Assembly (NCBI GenBank): GCA_963696315.1
Contig: CAVOJU010000020.1
Span: 1-64,000, forward strand
From: CAWKEY01 sp963696315
GTDB lineage: Bacteria; Pseudomonadota; Gammaproteobacteria; Methylococcales; Methylomonadaceae
Direction of reading: 5' to 3'
Length of the DNA stretch: 64,000 bases
Shown here: in pieces, positions 47,434-57,812 of the stretch
How the letters are laid out: each line of letters begins with the position of its first letter
How positions within the stretch are numbered: the stretch's first letter is position 1
Position numbers and translations under genes: made by a program
Notes under the pieces: generated by a model
The model's input: the letters and a program-made list of their open reading frames with translations, nothing else
What the model was told of the DNA's origin: nothing
The model's database searches: none

Positions 47434-50178
47434 TTACTTGCGCTTGAAGATCATCAGGGTAATATCATCCTTGAAAGATTCATTTTGGCAGAACAGCTTA
47501 AGCTGCTCCATGAGCGTGTTGATGATGGCGTGGGGGGATTTATGTGCGCATTGCAGCAACAGGCTGCGGAGGCGTTCGGTGCCAAAAAATTCACCCTGGG
47601 GGTTTTCGGCTTCCGTCAAACCGTCGGTGTACAGCAGGATCAGGTCGCCAGCGTTGAGCTGGATGTATTTTTCTTCAAACAAAACATGCTCTCGCACCCC
47701 CAGAATGAGCCCTTCGGCATCGAGCAGAGTGCATTGCGTTTGGCTGGTATTGATGAGCGGCTCGCCCAGAATGAACTGATGACCAAACAATTGCTGAATC
47801 TCCGCCTCATTCCAGGCGGCTTGTTCTGAAGAAGGAAACAGGCATTCCTCATCGATGCACTGATTTTGCACCAGCATAGGCGGCGGGTGTCCGGCATTGG
47901 CAAAGGTGAGTCGCTGCTGGTTGATATCATATTGCAGATAAGACAGCGTGATGAAGTAGTCGGCATGATTGAGGTCGGCATACAGGAAATTATTGAGCAC
48001 TTTCAGCGTTTGTGCCGGTGTGGCTGCCGAATTGGCCTGCGTACGGATAGCGCTGCGGGCCTCAACCATAAACAGGGCCGGGCCGATTGAGTGACCGGAA
48101 ACATCGGCAATGACCATATCCAAATGGTTTTCACCGCGAAAGAAATAATCAAAATAATCCCCTCCAACCTGATCTGCGGGCAGACAGTAGCCGGTGACTT
48201 CAAAATGTTCTGAATTAATGGCTTCGGCAGGTAATAAAGAGGCTTGTATCTGGTGGGCAATATTGATTTCACTCTGGGCTATCGCCAGATTAATCTGGGC
48301 CTGACGAATTTGCTGCTCCGCGGCTTTGCGGGCGGTAATATCTACGATGGTAGTCAGCACCAGTGTTTCTTCGTGACTATCGATGAGGCTGAGGCCTATT
48401 TCAACCGGAAATTCAGTCCCGTCTTTACGTAACCCGAACAGATCTCGGCCCACGCCCATAGATCTGGACACGGGGGCGGCAAGATACGCATGGCGGAAAC
48501 CAATATGCGCACTGCGAAAGCGCTCTGGCACCAATATTTCAATCGATTGCCCCATCAGTTCAGTGCGTGCGTAACCGAAAAACGTCTCTGTCTGCGCATT
48601 GACCATCACAATCGTCCCTGACTCATTAACCATAATAATCGCATTAGGCGCCGATTCCACTGCTTGTCGAAACCGATGCTCCAGACGCCTACGCCCGGTA
48701 ATGTCGTGAATAAAACCGCTAAAAATATAAGCATTGCCCAGTTTTAAAGGGGAGATACTGAGTTCGACTGGAAATTCGCTACCGTCCCGGCGTATGGCGA
48801 CATGCTCGATGAGTTGGTTCAAGATGGGACCTATACCTGTATGCAGAAAATGTTGCAGTCCCTGTTGATGCGCTTTACGAAAGCGTGGTGGAATTATCAA
48901 TTCTGAGAGGATCTGGCCTATGGCTTCATTAGGCGACCAGCCAAACATCTTTTCAGCGCAAGGATTCCAGTCGGTAATGATGCCGTAAGAATCCATGAGT
49001 ACGATGGCATTCAAGGAGCTGTCAATGATCAGCCGCATGCGTTTTTCGCTTTCGACGAGCGCATCCTGAAAATGCTGTCTGGCGGTAATATCCCGATCGA
49101 CACCGCGCCATTTAAGCAGTTTTCCTTCGGCGTCGATGATTGGCAAGCCTGTCGATTCGGTCAGCACGGCGTGCCCGTCTTTATGCTGATAGTGATTGGT
49201 CAGAGCATAAAAAGGTCGATGACTTGTCGAATAATTCTGCTGACTGGCTTTATCCTGCGGGGTTAAAAACTCGGTATAGTGTTTGCCGGTGACTTCATCC
49301 TGGCTGTAACCGATAATCTGGTTAACAGCTGTGCTGCAATAGATATAGTAGCCATTGGGGTCTTGCTCCCATAGCCATTCGCCGGTCATGTCCGCCATTT
49401 GGCGAAAACGCTGCTCACTTTCGGTCAGCGCTGATTCAACGGCTTTGCGCTGAGTAATATCTTCTTCAACGGCAACAAAATGAGTGGTGGCGCCCTGGCT
49501 GTTTTTAATCGCGCTGATGCTCTCGTAAGCCCAGTAGTCTTCACCATTTTTCTTTTTATTTTTAATCTCACCACACCATTCCCCGGTGCTGAACAAGGTA
49601 TCCAACATGGCCCGATAATATTGGGGCGTAGTGCTGCCGGATTGCAGCACTCTGGGATTTTGCCCTTGTAATTCTTCAAAGGTGTAACCGGTGAGTTCAG
49701 TAAATTTGGGGTTGATGTATTCGATGCGGCCCTTATGGTCGGTAATCATCACGGCGCTGGCGCTTTGCTCGACTGCCCTGTGCATCATGAACAGGTCTTT
49801 GTCCTGGCGTTTTCTGTCGCTGATATCCTGAATCAGCAAGATGACGGTCGTTTTTTCCGGATGTTGGCCCGGCAGGACCGAAAGGGAAATGAAGACCTGA
49901 ATGCGGTTATGGGCTTTGCCGACGAGTTCGCACTCAAAACTTTTACCGGCATTTTTGTCGGTTAAGTCGGACCAGGCTGTTTGCCACAGCTCCATATTCT
50001 CCGGGGCGTAGAGCATATCCAGCGGTTTATCAATGAGTTCTTGCCGGCTATAACCCAATAGCGCGGCCGCAGACAGGTTAACCCGCTTAATGCGCGGACA
50101 TCTTGCCGCCGCCTCGATTAAACGATCGAGCTCAAGGATCAGGAGATTGAAATTAAGACTGTCTATGAGCTGATGCAT
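47434..50178 (-). CDS. Multi-PAS sensor with SpoIIE/RsbU-type PP2C phosphatase
   Basis: 914 residues, no membrane segment. About five PAS modules in series: ~1-110; ~128-245 (AVEQSASAVMITDHKGRIEY); ~255-370 (EWLWEQDPNGYYIY); ~378-500 (SSLNAIVLMDSYGIITDWNP); ~505-630 (SAPNAIIMVNESGTIVMVNA). A coiled linker (AAEQQIRQAQINLAIAQSE) leads to a SpoIIE phosphatase (~665-914) with metal residues in VGGDYFDYF, DVSGHSIGPAL and LYTDGLTE. It likely dephosphorylates an anti-sigma-antagonist-like protein in response to small-molecule or redox cues. No STAS or anti-sigma partner lies adjacent. Confidence 0.88.
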   Translation of the reverse strand: MHQLIDSLNFNLLILELDRLIEAAARCPRIKRVNLSAAALLGYSRQELIDKPLDMLYAPENMELWQTAWSDLTDKNAGKSFECELVGKAHNRIQVFISLSVLPGQHPEKTTVILLIQDISDRKRQDKDLFMMHRAVEQSASAVMITDHKGRIEYINPKFTELTGYTFEELQGQNPRVLQSGSTTPQYYRAMLDTLFSTGEWCGEIKNKKKNGEDYWAYESISAIKNSQGATTHFVAVEEDITQRKAVESALTESEQRFRQMADMTGEWLWEQDPNGYYIYCSTAVNQIIGYSQDEVTGKHYTEFLTPQDKASQQNYSTSHRPFYALTNHYQHKDGHAVLTESTGLPIIDAEGKLLKWRGVDRDITARQHFQDALVESEKRMRLIIDSSLNAIVLMDSYGIITDWNPCAEKMFGWSPNEAIGQILSELIIPPRFRKAHQQGLQHFLHTGIGPILNQLIEHVAIRRDGSEFPVELSISPLKLGNAYIFSGFIHDITGRRRLEHRFRQAVESAPNAIIMVNESGTIVMVNAQTETFFGYARTELMGQSIEILVPERFRSAHIGFRHAYLAAPVSRSMGVGRDLFGLRKDGTEFPVEIGLSLIDSHEETLVLTTIVDITARKAAEQQIRQAQINLAIAQSEINIAHQIQASLLPAEAINSEHFEVTGYCLPADQVGGDYFDYFFRGENHLDMVIADVSGHSIGPALFMVEARSAIRTQANSAATPAQTLKVLNNFLYADLNHADYFITLSYLQYDINQQRLTFANAGHPPPMLVQNQCIDEECLFPSSEQAAWNEAEIQQLFGHQFILGEPLINTSQTQCTLLDAEGLILGVREHVLFEEKYIQLNAGDLILLYTDGLTEAENPQGEFFGTERLRSLLLQCAHKSPHAIINTLMEQLKLFCQNESFKDDITLMIFKRK

Positions 50179-50363
50179 GATTATCGCCGCCTGCTCCCGC
50201 TGGAAAATGTTGATTGTCCGTCAGTATAAAAGAATCCCATGCGTAATGACTGCAAAAACGCAACTACGAAAAAGTGTTTGAGCAAATCCTGAAAGCCAAT
50301 GAAACACTGCTTCGATTAGCTCAGGTCTGCGCCAATCTCCAGGTTGCGTCCGGCAATATCAGT

Positions 50364-50398
50364 AAACACCTTGGTTTGCTGGTGTTTTTTTGTATAAT
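50364..50398 (+). promoter_or_regulatory. Hairpin-T-run overlapping likely nadK promoter
   Basis: AAACACC (50364-50370) pairs with GGTGTTT (50381-50387), followed by a T-run to 50391: a terminator-like hairpin. Immediately after is TATAAT (50393-50398), with TTGGTT 16 bases before it as a modest -35. The -10 lies 30 bases before the nadK ATG. Whether it is terminator, promoter or both cannot be told from sequence. Confidence 0.5.
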
Positions 50399-50427
50399 CA
50401 GAGCCATTTACCGGTTATTAACCCGCA

Positions 50428-51333
50428 ATGCAGACACCTTTTAACACCATTGGCATCATAGGCAAACCCAGTGACCCTGACATTGCTGAGACTTTGACCG
50501 GGCTTTATGACTATTTAACACAACATCATTACTCCGTATTTGTTGCTGAAGACAGTGTCCAGTTTATACAAGATCCGTCCGTTGCCTCAAGCTCCATAGA
50601 CACGCTGGGGCAACATTGCGAACTGGTTATAGCTGTGGGCGGAGATGGAACTTTTCTGGCTGCCGCGCGGGCGATCGTCAAATATAACATCCCTTTGATT
50701 GGCATCAACCTCGGCCGACTGGGTTTTCTTGTCGACATCTCCCCCAACGAACTGCCCGCTAAATTGCACCAAATACTCCAAGGCCATTACACGGAAGAAA
50801 AACGCTCTTTATTGCGCGCCAAAATCATCCGCGACGGCCAAGTTATTCATGAAGAAACGGCCGTCAATGAAGTGGTCATTCATCGCTGGGTAACGCCGAG
50901 CATGATTGAAATTATGACCCATATTGACGGTGCGTTTTTAAATTCGCAACGCTCCGATGGTCTGATTATTTCCACACCGACCGGTTCCACCGCGTATTCC
51001 TTATCGGCGGGCGGGCCGATTCTGTATCCATCATTAAAAGCGCTGGTGCTGGTGCCGCTGAATCCGCATACCTTATCGAATCGCCCGATAGTGATTGATG
51101 ATTCTGCTGAAATTGAAATCAGCTTTTGCCAAACCAGGCAAATTAACGCGCTGGTGACCTGTGATAAGATTGAAATTGCTGACGTCTTGATCAGTGACAA
51201 GATCCTGATTAAAAAAGACCCCATACCGATTAGAATCCTGCATCCGGAAGGTCATGACTTCTTCCAGATCCTCAGGAATAAATTAAACTGGAGCAGTGGT
51301 TACCACACCAACACCGATGCTATTAAATCTTAA
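50428..51333 (+). CDS. nadK: NAD kinase
   Basis: 301 residues. GGDGT (71-75) is the phosphate-binding catalytic motif; NLGRLGFL and SDGLIISTPTGSTAYSLSAGGP are the other family signatures. It makes NADP. It overlaps the start of recN by 17 bases, a common gammaproteobacterial pairing. Confidence 0.96.
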   Translation: MQTPFNTIGIIGKPSDPDIAETLTGLYDYLTQHHYSVFVAEDSVQFIQDPSVASSSIDTLGQHCELVIAVGGDGTFLAAARAIVKYNIPLIGINLGRLGFLVDISPNELPAKLHQILQGHYTEEKRSLLRAKIIRDGQVIHEETAVNEVVIHRWVTPSMIEIMTHIDGAFLNSQRSDGLIISTPTGSTAYSLSAGGPILYPSLKALVLVPLNPHTLSNRPIVIDDSAEIEISFCQTRQINALVTCDKIEIADVLISDKILIKKDPIPIRILHPEGHDFFQILRNKLNWSSGYHTNTDAIKS

Positions 51334-52997
51334 TATTCTTGATCTTGCCGTCGTTAAATCACTGGACCTTGACCTTGACCAAGGCATGTCGGTACTCACC
51401 GGCGAAACCGGCGCCGGTAAATCCATTTTATTAACTGCGTTAGGGCTGGCTCTGGGCGATCGCGCCGACTCGGGCTACGTGCGCCCGGATGGCAAGCGCG
51501 CCGAGATTAATCTGGAATTTGATTTGGCCGACGCCCCTGGCGCCCAACAGTGGCTGCAAGGAAAATGATCTGGATGATGAGCAGCACTGCCTGATCCGGC
51601 GGCTAGTCAATCAGGACGGGCGTTCAAAGGCCTACATCAACAACCGCCCGGTCACCTTGCAGACCTTGCAGGAGCTCAGCGAGCAACTGGTTGAAATTCA
51701 CGGCCAGCATGCGCATTTAACCTTGCTGAAGTCTGACGAGCAGCGCCGTTTGCTGGATGCCTTCGGCAAAAATCAGTCCCTGCTGGACAAAACCAACGAC
51801 TGTTACCGGCAATGGCATAAAGCCAATAAGGAGCTGGAAGCACTCATTAAAGCCAGCACCGACCAAAGCGCGCGCGAAGAATTGCTGCGTTATCAAATTC
51901 AGGAATTACAACAGCTTGATCTTGAAAACTTCAATTATGCCGCGCTGTCCGAAGAACACAGCAAGCTGGCCAATCTGGAGCAGATATTGACCACAGGCCA
52001 GAGCCAGATGGATCTGCTCTATGAGAATGAGCAGCAATCAGTCAATCACCTGCTCAACCACAGTATCAGCGACACAACACATATCGCCCAGTTTGCGCCC
52101 GAACTGAACGAAATCTGCGCCATGCTGGCGGAAGCGCAGATTCAGGTTGAAGAAGCCGCCCTGCAATTACGGCGCTTTCTTGAATCGCAAGAAGCCGACC
52201 CGCAGCGCATGGAGGCTCTGGAAAACCAGATTGGCATTATCCAAAGTCTGAGCCGTAAACACCATGTCTTGCCGGATGAACTGCCTGAGCAGGCCGCAAA
52301 GCTAGCGCAGGAGCTTGACAGTCTCACCCACAGCAGTGAGCGCATCGATGCCTTGACCACCAGCAGCGCCCAGTTGCTCAAGCAATACCGCGAATTGGCA
52401 ACCGAGCTGAGCGCACAACGCAAACTGGCTGGCAACAAACTGCAACAACAGATTTCAGCGATGATCAAGGAACTGGGCATGCCGCAGGGCGAATTTCTGG
52501 TCGACATTAGCGCGCTTGATACCGACGTTCCGAAACTGAACGGCAACGATAAAATCGAATTTCTGGTCAGCGCCAATCCGGGACTGCCGCCAAAACCGTT
52601 GGCCAAAGTGGCTTCAGGCGGCGAATTATCGCGCATCAGCCTGGCGATACAGGTTACTACGTCGAATGACAAAACCACGCCGACCATGATTTTTGATGAA
52701 GTCGACTCGGGCATCGGCGGCGGCATTGCCGAAATTGTCGGGCAAAAACTGCGCGACTTAAGTCATAACCGGCAAGTGTTATGCGTCACCCACTTGCCGC
52801 AGGTAGCCGCGCAAGCGCATCAGCACTTGTACGTTGAAAAAAACAATAAAACCGACATTACCTCTTCGCAAGTCCGCTTGCTCGATCATGAAGAGCGTGT
52901 TGAAGAAATCGCCCGCATGTTGGGGGGCGTCAATATCACCGCCAACACACGGGCTCATGCCAAAGAAATGCTAACCACAGGAAATCCAAACCAATGA
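51317..52997 (+). CDS. recN: DNA repair protein RecN, frameshifted in this sequence
   Basis: SMC-like ATPase acting in double-strand break repair; about 560 residues when corrected. Start ATG 51317 (MLLNLNILDLAVV), Walker A GETGAGKS (29-36), central coiled coil, and C-terminal LASGGELSRISLAIQV-type signature (VASGGELSRI) with Walker B IFDEVDSGIGGG. The frame breaks at 51560-51561, where CAAGGAAAATG should probably read CAAGAAAATG, giving LQENDLDDEQHC. All functional motifs are intact on both sides, so a sequencing error is plausible. Confidence 0.88.
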
Positions 52998-54019
52998 CCC
53001 GCTTTCCAGCCGAATGGGAAAAACAATCCGCTGTCTTAATCGCCTGGCCGCATAACACCGGCGACTTCCGCAATCTTGAAGCCGTAGAACAGTCCTACAG
53101 CATTATTGCGGAAACCATCAGCCAATATCAAAAACTGCTTATCGTGTGCCGGGATGAAAGCCATCAGCAGCATATCCAGACCCTGGTCGGCAGCGTCGAC
53201 AACATCGGCTTCATCCACGCTGCCGTGAATGACATCTGGGTCAGAGACACGGTGTTTCTCAGCGTCGAAAAAGACGGCGTGATAGTCCACCTCAACTTTC
53301 TGTTTAACGGCTGGGGCGAGAAATACTCGCATCAAAACGACAACGCGCTTAATCACAAACTGTTAAACGCCAAACCCTTTAAAGGCGCGCCTTACGCCGA
53401 TATCGATTTTATCCTCGAAGGCGGCAGCGTCGAAAGTGACGGCATTGACACCCTGCTGACCACCAAACAATGTCTGTTAAATCCAAACCGGAACAAAGGC
53501 CTGAGCCAACAGGAAATAGAACAGCAATTACTCGAACACCTGGGCGCCCAACGCGTATTCTGGCTGGATCAGGAAAACCTCAGCGGCGATGATACCGATG
53601 CCCACATCGATACCCTGGCTCGTTTTTGCTCCGCCAACACCATCGCTTACACCAGCAGCAGCGACCCCGAAGACCCGCACTACAACAGCCTGAAATTCAT
53701 GGAAATGCAGTTGCAGGCGTTGAGAACCCAGGACGGCGATGTTTACCATCTCGTCCCGCTGCCGCTGCCGAAACCGATTTATGATGAAGATGGCCAGCAA
53801 CTCCCTGCCAATTATGCCAATTTTTTAATCATCAATCAGGCCGTCATGGTGCCGGTTTACCGTGACCCGATGGATGCGATCGCTCTGGAACGGCTTGCCG
53901 GCTGTTTCCCGGACCGGAAGATTATTGCCATTCCTTGCCGGCCATTGGTGCATCAGTACGGCAGTCTGCATTGCATGACTATGCAGTTTCCCGAGGGGGT
54001 TGTGGGACTTGTTGGTTAA
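52994..54019 (+). CDS. Agmatine deiminase family protein
   Basis: 341 residues. Guanidine-modifying pentein fold. WVRDTVFL, the EGGS motif (LEGGSVESDG), DTDAHIDTLARF (catalytic His/Asp) and the nucleophile Cys327 in GSLHCMTMQFP are all present. It converts agmatine to N-carbamoylputrescine or acts on a similar guanidino compound. The family loop sequences here differ from classic AguA (RFPAEWEKQSAVLIAWPH at the start is typical of the broader group). ATG overlaps the recN stop by 4 bases. Confidence 0.85.
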   Translation: MTRFPAEWEKQSAVLIAWPHNTGDFRNLEAVEQSYSIIAETISQYQKLLIVCRDESHQQHIQTLVGSVDNIGFIHAAVNDIWVRDTVFLSVEKDGVIVHLNFLFNGWGEKYSHQNDNALNHKLLNAKPFKGAPYADIDFILEGGSVESDGIDTLLTTKQCLLNPNRNKGLSQQEIEQQLLEHLGAQRVFWLDQENLSGDDTDAHIDTLARFCSANTIAYTSSSDPEDPHYNSLKFMEMQLQALRTQDGDVYHLVPLPLPKPIYDEDGQQLPANYANFLIINQAVMVPVYRDPMDAIALERLAGCFPDRKIIAIPCRPLVHQYGSLHCMTMQFPEGVVGLVG

Positions 54020-54174
54020 GTAGCCGTACCGGACGAGCTTTGTAAATCCGTCCACAATGTTTGAAGAAGGCGGAGGACGCGTTGACGCAAGGAAACCCAT
54101 CAAGCACCGACAACCGATGCGTTTCGCACCACAGCTCATGGCAGTTACCCGTAAAAAAAACAAAGGAGTAATGC

Positions 54175-55857
54175 ATGGCCTTTATGTTAATGGAACCCAC
54201 TAATCAAACTTTTCAGGAATTAATTGGCAACGGTGTGAAATATCAAGTGCCTAGGTTCCAGAGAGATTACGCCTGGGATCGAGAACAATGGGAAGACTTA
54301 TGGTCTGATATTGAAACTATTGAAGATGAACAATATCATTATATGGGCTATATCGTTCTCCAACGCAAAAGCCAGCATGATTTTGAAGTCATTGATGGAC
54401 AGCAAAGGCTTATTACCCTTTCTTTGGTCGTACTCGCCGCTATGAAAAATCTTCAGTTACTGATCAACAAAGGGGACGAAGCTGACGAAAATAAGGAACG
54501 CTTGCGAGTTTTAATAGAGCGCTATATCGGTTCTAAAAATCCTATTTCTCTAAAAGTTGATAGTAAACTTTCATTGAATAGAAATAATAGTTCTAATTTT
54601 AAAACGATTTGTTCCACACTAGAGGCACCCAATAAAAGAGGTCAAACTAATACCAATAAACTCCTGAACAAATGCTTTAAATTTTTTGAAGAAAAACAAA
54701 TGGGGAATACGGGACAAGAAATTGCCGAATTTATTGAAAGTGTTTCTTCAGGCATGATTTTTACAAAAATAGTCGTACAAGATGACTTAAATGCCTATAA
54801 GGTATTTGAAACTTTAAATGCGCGAGGAGTACAGCTATCTACCCCTGATTTATTGAAAAATTATATATTTTCAGTGGTGACAAAAAATGATGATGTTTCA
54901 GATGACGAGTTAAATGAACTTGATGAAAGTTGGTCTGAAATAGTTTCTCAACTAGGGGAAAGTAATTTCACCGACTTTATTCGTTACCATCACAACTTCC
55001 AAGCGACATTAGTCACCAAAAAAGATTTATTTTCATCGGTTCGGAAATTGGTCAGTACACCAGAAAAAGCATACGAATATCTTCATTCCTTAAGTAAGTA
55101 TGCACCTGTCTATGCCTCTCTTTTAAATCCTCACGATGAATGGTGGGCTAATCAAGATGTTGTTTATCGTGATGTTAAAAAATATCTGGAAGGATTTGAA
55201 TTATTTAATATAAAACAACCCTTTACAGCTTTAATGTCTGCGTTTTATCAGTTTTCTGCCGAAGAATTTGTAATACTTTCTAAGTATTTGTATATTCTAG
55301 CTATTAGATACAATGTAATCTGTCATCTTTCTCCCAATGAGCAAGAATATGCTTATAATCAGCTTGCTATAAAAATCAACTCAAAGGAATTAACTCGCGC
55401 AAGCCATATTAAAAACAGTGAGATTTTTAAAAAACTTTATCCGAACGATGAATCATTTTTTAACGCGTTTGAATTTCACAAAATGCCAAGCAAGCGCTCT
55501 GCAAAAAAAATAAGATTTCTATTAGCTGAAATAGAAACTTATTTGGGACATGAAACAGACCATACCAAAACAACGCTAGAGCATGTTTGTCCATATAATC
55601 CTGATGAGGATTGGGACAATTATTTTGGAGAAGGAGTTAATGACATTCAAGATCGTTTAGGCAATGTGGTTTTACTTGAGAAGGATGAATTAAAAAGAGC
55701 AAGTTTTGAAGATAAAAAGAAGGCATATTTAGACTCCCACTACCCACTAGCTAGGCAAGTAGCCTCTTATGACAAATGGAATTTACAAAACTTAAATGCT
55801 TACCAAGCATGGCTATCAGAACAAGCAGTAGAAACTTGGAAGGTTTCATATAAATAA
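54175..55857 (+). CDS. DUF262/HNH (DUF1524) protein, GmrSD-like
   Basis: 560 residues. The N-terminal DUF262 domain has YQVPRFQRDYAWDREQWEDL and the nucleotide-binding IDGQQRL (73-79). The C-terminal DUF1524 HNH nuclease has TTLEHVCPYN with His470 and DRLGNVVLLEKDEL (~490). This is the domain order of GmrSD-type modification-dependent restriction enzymes and of related antiphage proteins such as SspE and BrxU. AAAGGAG sits upstream of the ATG. The gene is visibly richer in A and T than its neighbours, and no partner gene is present, so it looks like a laterally acquired single-gene defence element. Function inferred. Confidence 0.85.
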   Translation: MAFMLMEPTNQTFQELIGNGVKYQVPRFQRDYAWDREQWEDLWSDIETIEDEQYHYMGYIVLQRKSQHDFEVIDGQQRLITLSLVVLAAMKNLQLLINKGDEADENKERLRVLIERYIGSKNPISLKVDSKLSLNRNNSSNFKTICSTLEAPNKRGQTNTNKLLNKCFKFFEEKQMGNTGQEIAEFIESVSSGMIFTKIVVQDDLNAYKVFETLNARGVQLSTPDLLKNYIFSVVTKNDDVSDDELNELDESWSEIVSQLGESNFTDFIRYHHNFQATLVTKKDLFSSVRKLVSTPEKAYEYLHSLSKYAPVYASLLNPHDEWWANQDVVYRDVKKYLEGFELFNIKQPFTALMSAFYQFSAEEFVILSKYLYILAIRYNVICHLSPNEQEYAYNQLAIKINSKELTRASHIKNSEIFKKLYPNDESFFNAFEFHKMPSKRSAKKIRFLLAEIETYLGHETDHTKTTLEHVCPYNPDEDWDNYFGEGVNDIQDRLGNVVLLEKDELKRASFEDKKKAYLDSHYPLARQVASYDKWNLQNLNAYQAWLSEQAVETWKVSYK

Positions 55858-55887
55858 CTTTAAAAGCCCCCCTTCAAAGGCTTGTCA

Positions 55888-56508
55888 ATGACTAAAACCT
55901 GGCTGGCCCTATTTTTCTCGGTACTGATCTGGTCAGGCATTCATCCGAAAGATTATCTGACCTGGCTGCTTGAGACCGCGCCGGCCATCATCGCGGTGAT
56001 TGTCATGATCGCAACGAGGCAGCGCTTTCCGCTAACCAGCCTGGCTTATGTCCTGATCCTGATACACAGCATCATCTTGATGATTGGCGGCCATTACACT
56101 TACGCAGAAGTGCCGCTGTTTGACGGGGTTAATCAACTCTTCGGATTAGAGCGCAATAACTACGACAAAATCGGCCATCTTGCCCAGGGCTTTGTCCCCG
56201 CCATCATGGCCCGGGAAATCCTGATCAGAAACCAGGTCGTTTCGAGCCGCGCGTGGCTTAATTTTTTGATTATCTGCATCTGCCTGGCGATCAGCGCGTT
56301 TTACGAACTCATTGAGTGGTGGGTTGCCCTGTTCAGCAAAGAAGCCGCCGACAGTTTTTTAGGTACGCAGGGTTATATCTGGGATACCCAGTCCGATATG
56401 GCATATGCGCTGATCGGCGCCCTGCTGGCGATAGTGACATTAAGCCGCTTACATGACCGGCAGCTGCTCAAGTTAACAGCAAACAATAGCCAAGGAAACG
56501 CTGAATAA
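55888..56508 (+). CDS. DUF2238 (YjdF-like) membrane protein
   Basis: 206 residues from ATG 55888 (TTG 55882 is in frame but less likely). Six hydrophobic segments. Conserved DUF2238 segments: YAEVPLF, ERNNYDKIGHLAQGFVPA, AFYELIEWWVALF and GYIWDTQSDMAYALIGA, with buried acidic and His residues. Function of the family is not known. Converges with moaA with a 22-base gap. Confidence 0.85.
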   Translation: MTKTWLALFFSVLIWSGIHPKDYLTWLLETAPAIIAVIVMIATRQRFPLTSLAYVLILIHSIILMIGGHYTYAEVPLFDGVNQLFGLERNNYDKIGHLAQGFVPAIMAREILIRNQVVSSRAWLNFLIICICLAISAFYELIEWWVALFSKEAADSFLGTQGYIWDTQSDMAYALIGALLAIVTLSRLHDRQLLKLTANNSQGNAE

Positions 56509-56530
56509 ATTGCTTTTCATAGCGCCGGCC

Positions 56531-57539
56531 TCATCCGCCGGTTACGTTCATGTGTCTTAAAATAACCGGCTGCTCGTGAATATTGAATTCATGCCTTTCC
56601 GGCTTGATCAGCATGGCGTCGATAATGGCTTGATTTAACACAGCCATGTTGCCGGGATTGGCTCTGATCACTCGCTTTAAATCGACCGAATGCTCGTTGC
56701 CCAGACATAATAACAGCCGGCCTTCAACGGTTAAGCGCACACGGTTACAGCTGCTGCAAAAATTTTCACTGTGCGGGGAAATAAAACCGACGCGGGTTTG
56801 GCTGTCCGCGACTTTAAAATAGTTTGACGGGCCGCCGGTTTTTTCCACGCTGGCAGTCCAAGGTAAAACGTTTGGCCAAATCCGCCTTGATCAAGGCGCT
56901 GGAATAATAGGCTTCGCTCCGGTCATGCTGGCTGACAACACCGAGCGGCATTTCCTCGATGAAGCTGATATCAATGCCGTTATCGACAGCAAACTGCACC
57001 AAATCACAGACTTCCTGGTGATTTCTGTTTTTCAGGATGACGGCATTGATTTTTAGGCGTTCAAAGCCAGCCATTTTCGCGGCCTGAATGCCATTAAGCA
57101 CCTGCTGTAAATCGCCGGTCCGGGTTATCGCTTTAAATTTATCGGCATCCAGCGTGTCCAGGCTGATATTGATGCGCTTGACGCCCGCCGCTTTTAACGG
57201 CGCCGCCAGGGTTTCGAGCTGCGAGCCATTGGTCGTTAGCACCAGCTCATTGAGACTTTCAATTCGGCCGAGATTTTCCAGCAAGCCCAACGCGCCTTTT
57301 CTGACCATTGGCTCGCCGCCGGTCACGCGTATTTTTTTTACGCCCAATTCGGCAAACGCTCTGGCCAGCGTATGAATTTCTTCCAGCGTCAATATCTGTG
57401 CGCGCGGCAGGAAGGTCATTTCTTCGGCCATGCAATAGACACAGCGGAAATCACAGCGATCGGTAATGGAAATTCTCAAATAATCCACTGTTCTGCCAAA
57501 ACGATCGATCAATTGCGCAGGATGAGCTGAAGTAGTCAT
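56531..57539 (-). CDS. moaA: GTP 3',8-cyclase MoaA, frameshifted in this sequence
   Basis: Radical SAM enzyme for the first step of molybdenum cofactor synthesis, about 335 residues when corrected. Start taken at ATG 57539 (MTTSAHPAQLIDRFGRTVDY). The SAM cluster is C29-x3-C33-x2-C36 (ITDRCDFRCVYC). The C-terminal cluster (SENFCSSCNRVRLT, LLLCLG) and the terminal GG are in the second frame. The break lies near 56850-56862, where one base too many separates FTLDC from VEKTGGPSNYF. All cysteines and the GG tail survive. Confidence 0.88.
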
Positions 57540-57812
57540 GGCGGTAATAAAAAAATCCGGGGCGTAAATATTAGCATGATTAATGATGGCTAGCCCTTGA
57601 TGAAACATTCAATAAGCTGTCATTTCGAACAATGACCGCACCATCCCGCCTGCGCAATCCTCATGCCTTCCAATCAAAATACTGGATATTCCGCTGTCTG
57701 AGCGGAACGGCGAAGCCGATTAACATCATTTATACAACAGACTCACGCGCGCACAAAACAATCTGGTATTATGGCCCCCTTTTTTATTCCGCCAGAAGCT
57801 ACAGGACAAAAA

